Notes: generated from the letters alone by a model not told the origin. A stretch of 64,000 nt of DNA from Clostridium sp. (GCA_023663705.1 JAMPGY010000003.1:124001-188000), one strand, 5' to 3'; shown: positions 26,062 to 34,947, counted from the first letter of the stretch. Translations and numbers: made by a program.

Positions 26062-27346
26062 GATTTATCATTCTATATTTTTTCATCACTCTGTCCCTTA
26101 GCTCCCGTTCGCGTTTTGTCAGCGAAAAGCCCATATATTTGCAGGCATGGTCGTTTTTGAGGATGCAGATGCACATACGCTTATAAGTCGGAAGCTCACG
26201 AAATTCCGGTATATCTATATCATCCAGATATTCCATCATCACAGGCAGCTTGTCGGTACGGTAGGCCGTAGTGCCGCCAACTTTTATCGGGATATTCCTG
26301 TCGCGCAACTTCCGGATGGTTCCCTCTCCGAGACATCCGCCTCGCTCTCTCCAGAACCTTATGCTGACCCGGAGTTTCTCCATATAGTTGTCGCGTATCT
26401 CCATCGGAAGCGTGGTAAGGAGAAATTCCATATACTGTTTCCAGGAGAATCCTGCCGGACATTTTATTGATTTCCATCCCATAGCTGATGTGGTCCCGTA
26501 AATACCTGCAAAATTCACACCGTTGACACGGCTTACCATCCGCCCCCATGTATCCGGGTCGATGGCCTTGTATACGGCAAGTGAAGACAGTGCCTGTGAT
26601 ATGAACGGACTTGCGACACGTTGACGGCCAATCGGGACACCGGCTTGGTAATATAAGTCATAGACCTTGTTGTAATCCCATCCGAACCGACCGTTGGCAA
26701 CCCATATATCTGCTGTCTTCCAATCATAGATGGGATATGCGTTATATACTTTGCTGTCAATCCGGTGTGTCCACTTCAATGAACCGAAACGGCGGTAGTT
26801 CCTGTCGCTGTGGATGGTACGCCATCGGTTGAAACTTTCTTGGGTGCGTATTCCGACAAGACAGCATATTCGCCTGATGTTTTTTTGTCTGCTCAGCCAC
26901 ATTGAGAACAGTTTCTGGAAATCGTAGTCCCAAAGGTCGTCATTGAAGAATCCGAAATCATCAGCGGAATAACATCCGGTCGGCATATCGCGCACCCATA
27001 TATCTTTTCTGGATTCCTCCCACGGACGCCAGTATGACTGGAACATCGAGGTGCACGTCGCGACCTTGAACGGCACGCAGCAATGGTAGACCTCAAGAAT
27101 GTCGGAATCCTGAGACAGCCGTCGTTTCACATATTCCGTTGTCTGGCTGTACTGAGCCTCATAGTCCATATGGAATACACCGAGCTTTCTGCCGGGCAGA
27201 TGTCTCCGTATGTAATCCACACAAAGGTTCAGAAGCACTCCGCTATCCTTTCCTCCGGAAAAAGAGACATATACATAGTCGAAGTTCTCAAATACGGCTT
27301 TCAGACGATGCTGCACCGCCTCATAGACATTCAGCCGCCTTATCAT
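26048..27346 (-). CDS. ibrA: IbrA-like phosphoadenosine phosphosulfate reductase family protein (DUF3440)
   Basis: A 432-residue protein with the PP-loop VSFSGGKDSGVLLNLC at about residues 28-43, which binds ATP or PAPS in this superfamily, and the motif VGIRTQESFNRWRTI further on. The C-terminal half matches the DUF3440 extension (WKQYMEFLLTTLPMEIRDNY). It overlaps the GNAT gene by 4 bases and ibrB by 14 bases. True sulfate assimilation is unlikely because no cys genes are nearby. PP-loop proteins with ParB-like partners are associated with DNA or regulatory modification, but the reaction here is unknown. Confidence 0.85.
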   Translation of the reverse strand: MIRRLNVYEAVQHRLKAVFENFDYVYVSFSGGKDSGVLLNLCVDYIRRHLPGRKLGVFHMDYEAQYSQTTEYVKRRLSQDSDILEVYHCCVPFKVATCTSMFQSYWRPWEESRKDIWVRDMPTGCYSADDFGFFNDDLWDYDFQKLFSMWLSRQKNIRRICCLVGIRTQESFNRWRTIHSDRNYRRFGSLKWTHRIDSKVYNAYPIYDWKTADIWVANGRFGWDYNKVYDLYYQAGVPIGRQRVASPFISQALSSLAVYKAIDPDTWGRMVSRVNGVNFAGIYGTTSAMGWKSIKCPAGFSWKQYMEFLLTTLPMEIRDNYMEKLRVSIRFWRERGGCLGEGTIRKLRDRNIPIKVGGTTAYRTDKLPVMMEYLDDIDIPEFRELPTYKRMCICILKNDHACKYMGFSLTKRERELRDRVMKKYRMINHGKI

Positions 27347-27750
27347 CGCGGAGTCACTCCTTTCCTGTTGACTGACTGCATCTTATTGTATTGGGCAAAT
27401 ACAGTGCAGATTATGAATCCATGCGCACGGAAGGCTTCGGTATGACGCTTGTGACAAAGTGCGGTAACAGCCCTGTCTGTGGATGCCAGGACATTGTCTA
27501 TAAGCCTGTCAAGAACATCTTTATCATCGTCATGGATATAATAATTGTCAACATACAGACCGTTTGCGGTCATTTTTGCCGGCATGAACCCGGCCACCTC
27601 ACCGTCGACAAGGCATATGTACCATGTGTATTGCGTGGAGGTCTTGAACGGATAGTTGTTGTTAAGCCGCAGGACACCGGGATCCATCACCAGACGTGCC
27701 ACAAGTTCATACAACCGTTCATCCGTTCCGTGCAGACTTATGAGTTCCAT
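27343..27750 (-). CDS. GNAT-like acetyltransferase in the IbrAB operon
   Basis: A 135-residue protein with the GNAT plan: YICLVDGEVAGFMPAKM (central strands), LYVDNYYIHDDDKDVLDRLID (strand then acyl-CoA-site helix) and FRAHGFIICTVFAQYNK at the C-terminus. The canonical R/QxxGxG/A loop is not clear, so activity is uncertain. The stop overlaps the ibrA start by 4 bases and the abiEii stop lies 23 bases upstream, so it is part of a tight operon. It looks functionally tied to IbrA/IbrB rather than to AbiE. Confidence 0.65.
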   Translation of the reverse strand: MELISLHGTDERLYELVARLVMDPGVLRLNNNYPFKTSTQYTWYICLVDGEVAGFMPAKMTANGLYVDNYYIHDDDKDVLDRLIDNVLASTDRAVTALCHKRHTEAFRAHGFIICTVFAQYNKMQSVNRKGVTPR

Positions 27751-27773
27751 TTTGCAACAGCTTTATAATCAGG

Positions 27774-28574
27774 TTAAAATTTCATTTCCAGATTGTCCAG
27801 TAGTTTCGCGCGGACAATTTCATATCCTGCCTGCGGGTCGAAATTCTCATCCGGCCGCAACAATTCTTTGGTATCTCCAAGGAACTCATCATCCTGCATC
27901 TTGTCTTCCATATTCAACATGAATTCCTTATATGTCGGTATATGGTCTACCACGAACGCCATGTAGGTACGGTAGCATCTTATGACGTTTTCTATATTCA
28001 CATCGGAGGTGGTCAGCACCTTGTACAGGTCATAAAGATCCCGTCCTTTCCGCCGTTGGTACAAGGCCCTGAGTTTTGTTCCCACAAGTTCGTCAAGCTG
28101 ATATGTCAATACCTCGCAACAGCCGCTGTACCATTTGTTCACGACACTGAACGGAACTCTGGACATGGGCAGCACATTGAAGTGTTCCTTGCAGTTTATC
28201 TCGACTTTCAAATGTATGGGCATAACCGGAAAGCGTTCTGATTCCAGTCTGAATATAAGCGTGTTGTTGTGTTTCTTCTGTTTTACCTTCGGCTCTCCGA
28301 GAAAGGACAATGCCTCCCGGATCCTGTCATAGGTTTCTTTTATTGGTTCCGCTTTGACCTGAACCAGATCGATATCCTCGCTATATCGTGGCTGAGGCGA
28401 CAGAAACAGCTTATGGAGAGCCGTGCCGCCACGGAACGCAAGGTGGGATGCAAGATAATCATCCTTGTACAATTCCGTCAGCGCACGGCATATCATAAGG
28501 TCTTGCTCGACCTGCTCTGATGCTGTCCATGGAACATGTTCGTTCCATTCCCTTATTGCATATTCCGGTATCAT
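27774..28574 (-). CDS. abiEii: AbiEii-type nucleotidyltransferase toxin
   Basis: A 266-residue nucleotidyltransferase. The signature AFRGGTALHKLF...RYSEDIDLVQ (GG-T plus D-x-D, about residues 47-72) is the polymerase-beta-fold active site of AbiEii, and TKLRALYQRRKGRDLYDLY is the conserved C-terminal block. AbiEii is the toxin of the type IV AbiE abortive-infection system. The start overlaps the abiEi stop by 4 bases, the usual antitoxin-first order. Confidence 0.88.
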   Translation of the reverse strand: MIPEYAIREWNEHVPWTASEQVEQDLMICRALTELYKDDYLASHLAFRGGTALHKLFLSPQPRYSEDIDLVQVKAEPIKETYDRIREALSFLGEPKVKQKKHNNTLIFRLESERFPVMPIHLKVEINCKEHFNVLPMSRVPFSVVNKWYSGCCEVLTYQLDELVGTKLRALYQRRKGRDLYDLYKVLTTSDVNIENVIRCYRTYMAFVVDHIPTYKEFMLNMEDKMQDDEFLGDTKELLRPDENFDPQAGYEIVRAKLLDNLEMKF

Positions 28575-29386
28575 TCGTCTATATCTATTTCCTGATTAAT
28601 GATTATTTTCCATTTTTCATCCGTTGCAAATCCTTCGACCGGCTTGCCGATTTTGAACGGTGTCTTTCTGAACTTCATGCCGGCGGACATCAATCGTCTA
28701 TATAAGGCGGATGCCTTCTCGTCATATTCAAGTATGCTGTCAAGTATATACCCCAGACGCTGGAACGTTGTCAACGGTGTGATGGAGAGGAGGCCATCAT
28801 CCATTTCATCGATGTTGATTGCTTCCGCCAGCTCATTGAGGACTGTGCATACCCTGTTCAGCCCACCGATTTTTTTCTCATTCTCAATCAAATCCACAGC
28901 CGTCAGTTCAGGGGATGAAACATTCACATAGCCGGTCTGTGTCCTGTGCTTGACTATATAGTGTTCCGGTATCGTTTTTTTTGAAATAAATGCTATCGAG
29001 ACTCCGTTCTTCCGTGTATCCCTTATTGACGGCAATTCAACGGCAACTGAATACGTCTGTGCCCTCTGGTGGGCAGCACCATAAAAAGCCGCCGCATTCA
29101 ACAATGACACATAATATTTCCGATTGAGAAATTCCATCATCTGGTCGATGTAGAATACAGGAGGGATCACGCCTTTCAATGCATATTCCACCGGCATGAC
29201 CACATAAAAATTTCTCCAGGGGGATATAATTTTTCCTCTGGATATAAGCCGGTGCAGTGACAATCTAAGATAAGCGTCACTCATATCAGGAAACTGCTTC
29301 CTGACATCTGCCCTTGTGAAGGTATAATAACCTCTCAATATTCGGCTCTCGGTCCAATCGGACAGACTTTCTGTTTTCTGTAACAT
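28571..29386 (-). CDS. abiEi: AbiEi-type antitoxin/transcriptional repressor
   Basis: About 271 residues from the ATG at 29386. The N-terminal region (TFTRADVRKQFPDMSDAYLRLSL) is a winged-helix DNA-binding domain. The middle (YYVSLLNAAAFYGAAHQ...) is the AbiEi antitoxin domain, and the C-terminus is the extended DUF6088/AbiEi_4-like part. In AbiE the antitoxin represses its own promoter and neutralises AbiEii. A longer reading to 29440 exists, but a strong promoter at 29409-29441 places the transcript start near 29403, inside that extension, so 29386 is preferred. Confidence 0.82.
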   Translation of the reverse strand: MLQKTESLSDWTESRILRGYYTFTRADVRKQFPDMSDAYLRLSLHRLISRGKIISPWRNFYVVMPVEYALKGVIPPVFYIDQMMEFLNRKYYVSLLNAAAFYGAAHQRAQTYSVAVELPSIRDTRKNGVSIAFISKKTIPEHYIVKHRTQTGYVNVSSPELTAVDLIENEKKIGGLNRVCTVLNELAEAINIDEMDDGLLSITPLTTFQRLGYILDSILEYDEKASALYRRLMSAGMKFRKTPFKIGKPVEGFATDEKWKIIINQEIDIDE

Positions 29387-29408
29387 ACCAATTATTGCAT
29401 TGACTCTG

Positions 29409-29441
29409 CAAAAGTAATCATTTTTTGATAACATACGCAAA
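29409..29441 (-). promoter_or_regulatory. Promoter of the abiEi-abiEii-GNAT-ibrA-ibrB operon
   Basis: On the minus strand TTTG (29441-29438), 21 bases, then TACTTTTG (29416-29409): a textbook Bacteroidetes promoter. It drives all five minus-strand genes down to 25540, since no terminator is seen between them. Confidence 0.7.
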
Positions 29442-29512
29442 ATCCATGCAACTTATTTTAGCACACCATGAAATTAATAGGGATACTTATTTACGCCTAA
29501 GGGTATGCGATG

Positions 29513-29565
29513 AAGCAGTTAATGGCCGACATTAGCAACGCATACAAGTCGGCATACAACATGTC
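29513..29565 (+). pseudogene. Relic of a coupling-protein (mobC) gene
   Basis: The sequence GCAGTTAATGGCCGACATTA and what follows aligns with mobC 24086-24134 (encoding QFMADISDAYESAYT) with about 40 of 49 bases identical and no gaps. Here it would read QLMADISNAYKSAYN before the similarity stops. It is a remnant of another copy of the coupling-protein gene and marks a past recombination point at the edge of the AbiE/IbrAB cargo. Confidence 0.7.
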
Positions 29566-30116
29566 CCCACTCATTCCGAAACATAATTTCATAACCGCCT
29601 GCGAGCCGTTTCCCAATACAGATATTAGCTCTTTGATTGAAGCTGTCACACTGATTTTTTTCATGGTCGGCAACTTTCGGCAATCGCTCGGCAAGCACGG
29701 AAATTTCAATCATGGGTTGATATGTTGATTGAATGAAGTGTTAGTTGTTTATCTGTTGATGTTTTGAGGATGATGTTTTGAGGGTTTATGATCTTGCTTA
29801 CAATGATATAAATTCAATATAATTCACTAACTTTGTAATTGGATAGGCGGAATACTATCCCTACATTTTGAAAAAAACGAAGCGTTATGCGAGTCTTGAA
29901 CTTGAAAACCTGAGTCATCGGCTTGCCGTTTTGCCTCAGCAAAGAAATGCCCATCCGTACTCGAAGATATGGCATGGCGGCTTCCCTCGCATAGCGGGGG
30001 CTGCTGTTGCCACATCTGAGCACAAGGCTTTCTCAGGGCCATCAAGTTAAGACATGGCATAGGCAGTCCGCGTTTCTGCATTATAATAATCCGCTCAATA
30101 GGACTGATGGGCACAA
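29566..30116. other. Non-coding junction between two cargo blocks
   Basis: No convincing gene. Visible items: a tandem duplication of GATGTTTTGAGG (about 29757-29782); a perfect -7 element TAACTTTG at 29828-29835 on the plus strand, which could start transcription of the eight-gene block at 30117 (no good -33 element); and about 280 bases of G/C-richer DNA that look like eroded coding sequence. A hybrid scar is the simplest view. Confidence 0.5.
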
Positions 30117-30401
30117 ATGAAAAACAAAATGGAAATGAAATTCTGTCAGAGCTGCGGAATGCCGCTCAATAATGAGAACAAGGGTACTGAGGTTGACGGC
30201 AGCATCAGCGAGGATTACTGCGTCTATTGCTATAAAGATGGCAAATTCGCTCAGGACATGACAATGGAGCAGATGATTGACCACTGCGCCCAATTCACGG
30301 ATGAGATAAACAAGCAGTCGGGGCAAAATCTGACCCGGGAACAGGCAAAGGAAATGATGCGTCAGTTCTTCCCAAACCTGAAACGCTGGAAAAACTCATA
30401 A
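30117..30401 (+). CDS. Putative zinc-ribbon domain protein
   Basis: A 94-residue protein with MKFCQSCGMPLNNENKG (CxxC) and DYCVYCYKDGKF (CxxC), the four Cys of the putative zinc-ribbon family (PF12674), followed by MTMEQMIDHCAQF and an amphipathic C-terminus. Such proteins are common single-gene enzymes or regulators of unknown role in gut anaerobes. A second in-frame ATG is at 30135. It is the first gene of a tightly spaced plus-strand block. Confidence 0.82.
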   Translation: MKNKMEMKFCQSCGMPLNNENKGTEVDGSISEDYCVYCYKDGKFAQDMTMEQMIDHCAQFTDEINKQSGQNLTREQAKEMMRQFFPNLKRWKNS

Positions 30402-30415
30402 AATCAGAATGTCAT

Positions 30416-30940
30416 ATGAAAAAGTTATTTTCAATACTCTATACGGCAATCGCCGTGGGCATGGTTTCATGTGCCGGTAGCGGAAATAAACCGGCTGTTG
30501 ATGACAGTGCGGTAAGCAATACTACTGTCGCCGAGGCCACTGTGGCGACTCACACACTCTCAGATAAAGGAATAAGTGATATTGTACTTGGAATGGCGGT
30601 CTCAGCAATTCCCGATTCCATCGCAGGATTCTACAACCGTGTGGATGTCTATGATGGAAAAAGTTTCAAAGGCTATAGCTTTGTATCGGACTCTATAGAA
30701 AAATTCCATGCAGAGGACACTGACTTTGACGGGAAGATTAATCTGATTGCCCTGCGAGGTAAATCTCCTCTGAAAGCGGATACCGGGAATGGCTGCATTT
30801 ACATTGGTATGCCGGAAGCGGCGTTGTCGAATTCCGACAAAGAAAATGGTCTTTACCGCATAGGCAACTTCAAGATTGAGGTGCAGGATGGAAAGGTAAG
30901 CGAAATTTATATAGAGTGGTCACCGGCGACAATAAACTAA
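30416..30940 (+). CDS. Putative lipoprotein of unknown function
   Basis: A 174-residue protein with a lipoprotein signal (LFSILYTAIAVGMVSCAG, Cys near residue 19), then a low-complexity Thr/Val/Ala linker and a compact domain (GISDIVLGMAVSAIPDSIAG...YIGMPEAALSNSDKENG). It should be a periplasm-facing or surface lipoprotein. The stop shares a base with the next start (TAATG). Function not recognised. Confidence 0.72.
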   Translation: MKKLFSILYTAIAVGMVSCAGSGNKPAVDDSAVSNTTVAEATVATHTLSDKGISDIVLGMAVSAIPDSIAGFYNRVDVYDGKSFKGYSFVSDSIEKFHAEDTDFDGKINLIALRGKSPLKADTGNGCIYIGMPEAALSNSDKENGLYRIGNFKIEVQDGKVSEIYIEWSPATIN

Positions 30941-31485
30941 TGGCTACAGCGATAAAAATATATGCAGAGACTGACCGTTTGGTTCTAAGGCAGTGGAAAC
31001 CTGAGGATTTGCCGGCTTTTGCTGCGATGAACGGCAATCCCGACGTGATGAAATATTTTCCTGAAGTATTGACGGAGGCTGAGACATTGGCTTTCTATGA
31101 CAGAATCCAGACTGAATTTGAACTTAAGGGATGGGGCCTGTATGCCGTGGAATTGAAGTCTACAGGTGCCTTTATTGGCTATGTGGGGTTGCACGAGATA
31201 GGTTTTGATGCTGACTTCACACCAGGCGTAGAGATTGGCTGGCGGCTTGATGCTGACTATCATAATCAGGGCTATGCCACTGAGGCAGCCTTAAAGGTGC
31301 TTGATATTGCAAGAACGATTGGTATAGAAAAAGTATACTCATTCACGGTGGTTGTCAATAAGCCCTCGGAACGGGTGATGCAGAAGATCGGGATGGAAAA
31401 GACAGGGGAATTTGACCATCCAAAACTATCTCCGGATTCACCCTTGCTCAGGCATGTGCTTTATCAAATAAGGTTTTCGTCATAA
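30940..31485 (+). CDS. GNAT N-acetyltransferase, RimJ/RimL type
   Basis: A 181-residue acetyltransferase. It begins AIKIYAETDRLVLRQWKPED, the usual RimJ/RimL start, has GVEIGWRLDADYHNQGYATEA with the Q/RxxGxA acetyl-CoA loop (about residues 100-120), and ends with VVNKPSERVMQKIGMEKTG. The ATG at 30940 overlaps the previous stop, so that start is chosen over an upstream one. The substrate (ribosomal protein, antibiotic or small amine) cannot be told. Confidence 0.88.
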   Translation: MATAIKIYAETDRLVLRQWKPEDLPAFAAMNGNPDVMKYFPEVLTEAETLAFYDRIQTEFELKGWGLYAVELKSTGAFIGYVGLHEIGFDADFTPGVEIGWRLDADYHNQGYATEAALKVLDIARTIGIEKVYSFTVVVNKPSERVMQKIGMEKTGEFDHPKLSPDSPLLRHVLYQIRFSS

Positions 31486-31540
31486 TTGTATTTTCACTTA
31501 TGACCAATTTGGATAAGGATGACTCATAAAGGAAAAGTAT

Positions 31541-32320
31541 ATGAAAAATTTCAGATTATCTATAATAGCCATGGCATCAGTTGCTCTTGCCGCCTGTACT
31601 GTCTCCAATAAACCGGCAGACCGCGGTGAGAACAATATGTCTGACACCGTAGGCTTGCAGGGGGAGTGGCGTCTTGATTCGTACCGCATAGACTGCGAGT
31701 CAACGCAATTTGATGCCACATCAAATTACAAACTGTCATTCAATGAGCCGGACAATACATTCAGCCTATCTACGGACTGCAACATGATTAACGGCGAGTT
31801 TGGGATCAGCAACGATACCATCCGTTTCAAAAACATGCTTGTCACCGAGATGGCCTGTGACAAAATGGTTGTGGAGCATAATATGTTGCGTTTGCTCAAC
31901 GACTCCACGGCCTATGCCATATGTCGTGGCGATACACTCACATTCACGGCTCCAAATATTGGCTCCGCCAGATTCATTAAACAAGACGCGGCTGCCAGAC
32001 GGAATTTTATTGGAAAATACATCGACTCAACTGATGGTTCGACTCTTCAAGTCGGCGATAGCACTAATTCGGGACTAAGTGTTAACATCAATCTGTTCAG
32101 GCTGACAGACATTGATGACGGGATTGGCAAAGCATCCGATGGAACATTGGTGTTCACTGCCACAGATGCTGCTGGCAACCCCATAAAAGGTAAGATTACC
32201 CTTGAAGGCGATACCGCCACTCTGGTTTTCACAGAGTCTACATGGGAGTATCTGCCCGGTGGCTCGACCTATCGCTTCAAACGGGATACGCAAGCCATGA
32301 TTCAAGAACTTGGTAGATGA
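31541..32320 (+). CDS. META-domain lipoprotein (HslJ-like)
   Basis: A 259-residue lipoprotein (signal IIAMASVALAACT, Cys near residue 19). Residues 35-145 form a META/HslJ-like domain (LQGEWRLDSY..., FSLSTDCNMINGEF, MLVTEMACD), and residues 155-250 a second beta-rich domain of the kind found in copper-resistance or lysozyme-inhibitor-like proteins. It is probably an outer-membrane-anchored stress protein. It follows the GNAT gene by 55 bases. Confidence 0.8.
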   Translation: MKNFRLSIIAMASVALAACTVSNKPADRGENNMSDTVGLQGEWRLDSYRIDCESTQFDATSNYKLSFNEPDNTFSLSTDCNMINGEFGISNDTIRFKNMLVTEMACDKMVVEHNMLRLLNDSTAYAICRGDTLTFTAPNIGSARFIKQDAAARRNFIGKYIDSTDGSTLQVGDSTNSGLSVNINLFRLTDIDDGIGKASDGTLVFTATDAAGNPIKGKITLEGDTATLVFTESTWEYLPGGSTYRFKRDTQAMIQELGR

Positions 32321-32345
32321 TAAGACAGTATGAGGAAAGATAAAT

Positions 32346-32939
32346 ATGCACAATGCTTTTGAAAATATGACGCTTGAGGAGCTGTGGAAATTGTTTCCCA
32401 TAACCCTGTCTGACCATAATCCGAAATGGAAAGAGTGGGCGGATAGCGAGATTGAGCATCTTCGTGTCATATTGGAGATGTTCAGTCCACGGATAACCCA
32501 TATAGGCAGCACGGCAATTCCCGCAATCAAGGCAAAACCCATTGTCGATATTCTTGTAGAGATTCCTGATGATTGTGAAATGCCGGACATAAGAAGCACG
32601 ATGGAAGAATCTGGCTACATCTGTATGTCAGTCTCTGAAAACCGCATGAGATTCAACAAAGGGTACACGCCTGACGGGTATGCTGAAAAGGTGTTCCATA
32701 TACATATCCACCGCATCGGCGACAATGATGAGATACGTTTCCGTGATTATCTTATCCGACATGATGATTTTGCAAAAGAATATGAAGCCCTGAAACTCGA
32801 ACTCATATCGAGATATCGCAAAAACAGGGATGCGTACACTGTTGCAAAGTCTGATTTTGTGAAACGGATAGTCATGCTTGCCAATGATGAACAGGCAGAG
32901 AACGCGCTCAACAACAAGAGATTCCGTGATTTCAGATAA
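32346..32939 (+). CDS. GrpB family protein (UPF0157)
   Basis: A 197-residue member of the GrpB/UPF0157 family, a nucleotidyltransferase-like fold. Conserved blocks are HIGSTAIPAIKAKPIVDILVEI (about residues 55-76) and HIHIHRIGDNDEIRFRDYLIRH. The GST-x-D pattern of the nucleotidyltransferase site is present. The biochemical role of the family is unsettled. It lies 25 bases after the META lipoprotein gene. Confidence 0.88.
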   Translation: MHNAFENMTLEELWKLFPITLSDHNPKWKEWADSEIEHLRVILEMFSPRITHIGSTAIPAIKAKPIVDILVEIPDDCEMPDIRSTMEESGYICMSVSENRMRFNKGYTPDGYAEKVFHIHIHRIGDNDEIRFRDYLIRHDDFAKEYEALKLELISRYRKNRDAYTVAKSDFVKRIVMLANDEQAENALNNKRFRDFR

Positions 32940-32949
32940 CCGAAATAAC

Positions 32950-33639
32950 ATGACGATGAGTAAAGATGAACTATTGGAACTGATAGGACGGATGTGCGCC
33001 CCTCATGAACCGGATGTATGCCGTTCGTGGGAAATGACTTCGTGGAAAGCTCTTCGAGAGGCAGAGAAACTGACAGACAGGACTTTGTTTCCTATATTGG
33101 AGGAAATTATCCGAGAAAATCCCGGTGAGAGCGGTCTGGATATCCGCAAAGAGGCTTACTTCATCTATAAAAAGCTGCTGATTCAGCAGTTTGATGAAGA
33201 ACGGTTCGCCTTTTTGCTTTCACGGCTGGATATGGAAATCGCTAAAGGAGAGTATATGTGGTGGCACTACTTCCTTTATGAGATGGAGGTGAACCCAGAC
33301 ACCCCCGTCACGCCTTTGCTCGCCATTGCCGAAAGAGGCAACAAGTATGATGAGGAACGGGTGTGCAATGACATCGAGGCATATACAAAGAGAGGAAATG
33401 TAGAATCCATCGCCGCTCTTCCGACATTGAAAGCACGTGTCAAAGCTGCAAAACGGACACAGCGTCAGGCAACGGCAGACATCCTGAAAGAGTATGGCGT
33501 GGAGTCGAAAGCCGATATGGACAGACTGAGCGAGGAGGATGGTGCGGAACTTTATGAAGCATTGAAAGCCGGAGTGCTTGAAAAGTATGATATCACACCA
33601 AAGCGGCTGGAACGACTTATAGCACAAATTTTGAAATAG
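32950..33639 (+). CDS. Unrecognised helical protein
   Basis: A 229-residue, soluble, helix-rich protein. The pattern DRTLFPILEEIIRENPGESGLDIRKEA and the following repeats look like HEAT-type helical repeats. The C-terminus (DILKEYGVESKADMDRL...PKRLERLIAQIL) is helical. The ATG at 32950 is chosen, 10 bases after the grpB stop; an upstream ATG would overlap that gene. No enzymatic motif. Confidence 0.65.
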   Translation: MTMSKDELLELIGRMCAPHEPDVCRSWEMTSWKALREAEKLTDRTLFPILEEIIRENPGESGLDIRKEAYFIYKKLLIQQFDEERFAFLLSRLDMEIAKGEYMWWHYFLYEMEVNPDTPVTPLLAIAERGNKYDEERVCNDIEAYTKRGNVESIAALPTLKARVKAAKRTQRQATADILKEYGVESKADMDRLSEEDGAELYEALKAGVLEKYDITPKRLERLIAQILK

Positions 33640-33642
33640 GTT

Positions 33643-34374
33643 ATGGCAAAGTTACAAATGCTCTCTTTTCAGGACGATTATGTTCTCGAGCGACGTATCA
33701 GGGAGGAATCGAATTACTGCGATGTGGCTCATCTGTATGTTGCCACTTACGGTATCTGTCAGGTTATTCTGATGGAACTGTGGCCGATAGACCTTGACGG
33801 AAACGGACGGCTCACTCTCCTCGCCAATGTCGAACAGCAACAGGAGTATGTCGGTTATCACAATTGGAAAGGAGTATTCAATGTATCCACCTACGATTTG
33901 GACCGAGACACTTCCCGTCGGCTTTATGAGTTCAAAGAGTTCGGCGAGGAGTTTGTGGAGTATGTAGCCAATCTCGTGCTTGATGTCATGACTGAGATTG
34001 ATGAAGCAAACGGTGGCAAGAACTCTTTGGCGCAACGGCGTGAAGAGATCATGCAGAACCTGCGCGACTGTGGATTTGAGAAGAAAATCCTGCTCAAACG
34101 CTATTCCAAACTGAGCCGCGACAGAAAACACCGTGCATTGGTCTATAACTGCTTCGGTCTTAAGACCGGCGATGCACTGAAAGTGGAGATTGTCAGCACA
34201 GCCACCGGCGAAGTCGTCACGTCAAAATGGATTGATGACGAGTTGCCCCGTTGCGCTGATAGTCATAAGTCGGACATCTACAAGACAGGTTGGGACGGCG
34301 ACACATTCCATGTGAGCATCGGAAGACCTGAGCCGTATGATGAAATAACAGTGGAATTACCATCGCTTAAATGA
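33643..34374 (+). CDS. Unrecognised protein
   Basis: A 243-residue soluble protein, 3 bases after the preceding gene. The N-terminal part is aromatic-rich beta/alpha (VAHLYVATYGICQVILMELWPI). The C-terminal 90 residues (HRALVYNCFGLKTGDALKVEIVSTATGEVV) look like an all-beta domain. No signal peptide or catalytic motif that I can name. Co-transcribed with its neighbours. Confidence 0.6.
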   Translation: MAKLQMLSFQDDYVLERRIREESNYCDVAHLYVATYGICQVILMELWPIDLDGNGRLTLLANVEQQQEYVGYHNWKGVFNVSTYDLDRDTSRRLYEFKEFGEEFVEYVANLVLDVMTEIDEANGGKNSLAQRREEIMQNLRDCGFEKKILLKRYSKLSRDRKHRALVYNCFGLKTGDALKVEIVSTATGEVVTSKWIDDELPRCADSHKSDIYKTGWDGDTFHVSIGRPEPYDEITVELPSLK

Positions 34375-34381
34375 TACATTC

Positions 34382-34744
34382 ATGAATATAGAAGAACTGC
34401 GTAATCATTGTCTTGCGATAAAGAAAGTGGAAGAATGCACTCCCTTTGGAGAAGATGTATTGGTGTATAAAGTCATGGGTAAAATGTTCGCTTTTTTCTC
34501 ACTGAACCCTAAAGATGGGGAATATTTTGTAGTCATGAAATGCGACCCGGAAAAGACGGTCGAATTAAGAGAGAAATACGATGGCGTCACAAAAGGCTAT
34601 TACGCGGGAAACAATCTGCTGTGGAACTCTGTGTTTATTCAAAAAGATATTCCTGATAGCCTTATTGCAGAATTGATACATCATTCGGCAGATGAAGCCT
34701 TAAAGAAATTGCCAAAACGGAAACAACAAGAATATCCGGTATGA
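34382..34744 (+). CDS. MmcQ/YjbR family protein
   Basis: A 120-residue member of the MmcQ/YjbR family: NIEELRNHCLAIKKVEECTPFG at the start, VYKVMGKMFAFFSL in the middle and GYYAGNNLLWNSVFIQKDIPD near the end are family hallmarks. The fold is a double-wing motif often called DNA-binding. It is the last gene of the eight-gene block; AT-rich non-coding DNA follows. Confidence 0.88.
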   Translation: MNIEELRNHCLAIKKVEECTPFGEDVLVYKVMGKMFAFFSLNPKDGEYFVVMKCDPEKTVELREKYDGVTKGYYAGNNLLWNSVFIQKDIPDSLIAELIHHSADEALKKLPKRKQQEYPV

Positions 34745-34947
34745 TAAGCAAATCAGAAACTATAAAATATAACTGAGTATAAATTAAATATACCGGCGAT
34801 AAATTCGATATAGAAGAAAATCCGGATGGCGAAACATTCCGTAAATATCTTTCCGTTCCCAATTCTCGATGCTGATCTCTATCATGACGGATTATTTGGT
34901 TTCTGCTTAACTGTTGTGTTTCTATGTTTTGTCACTATCTAAAAAAG

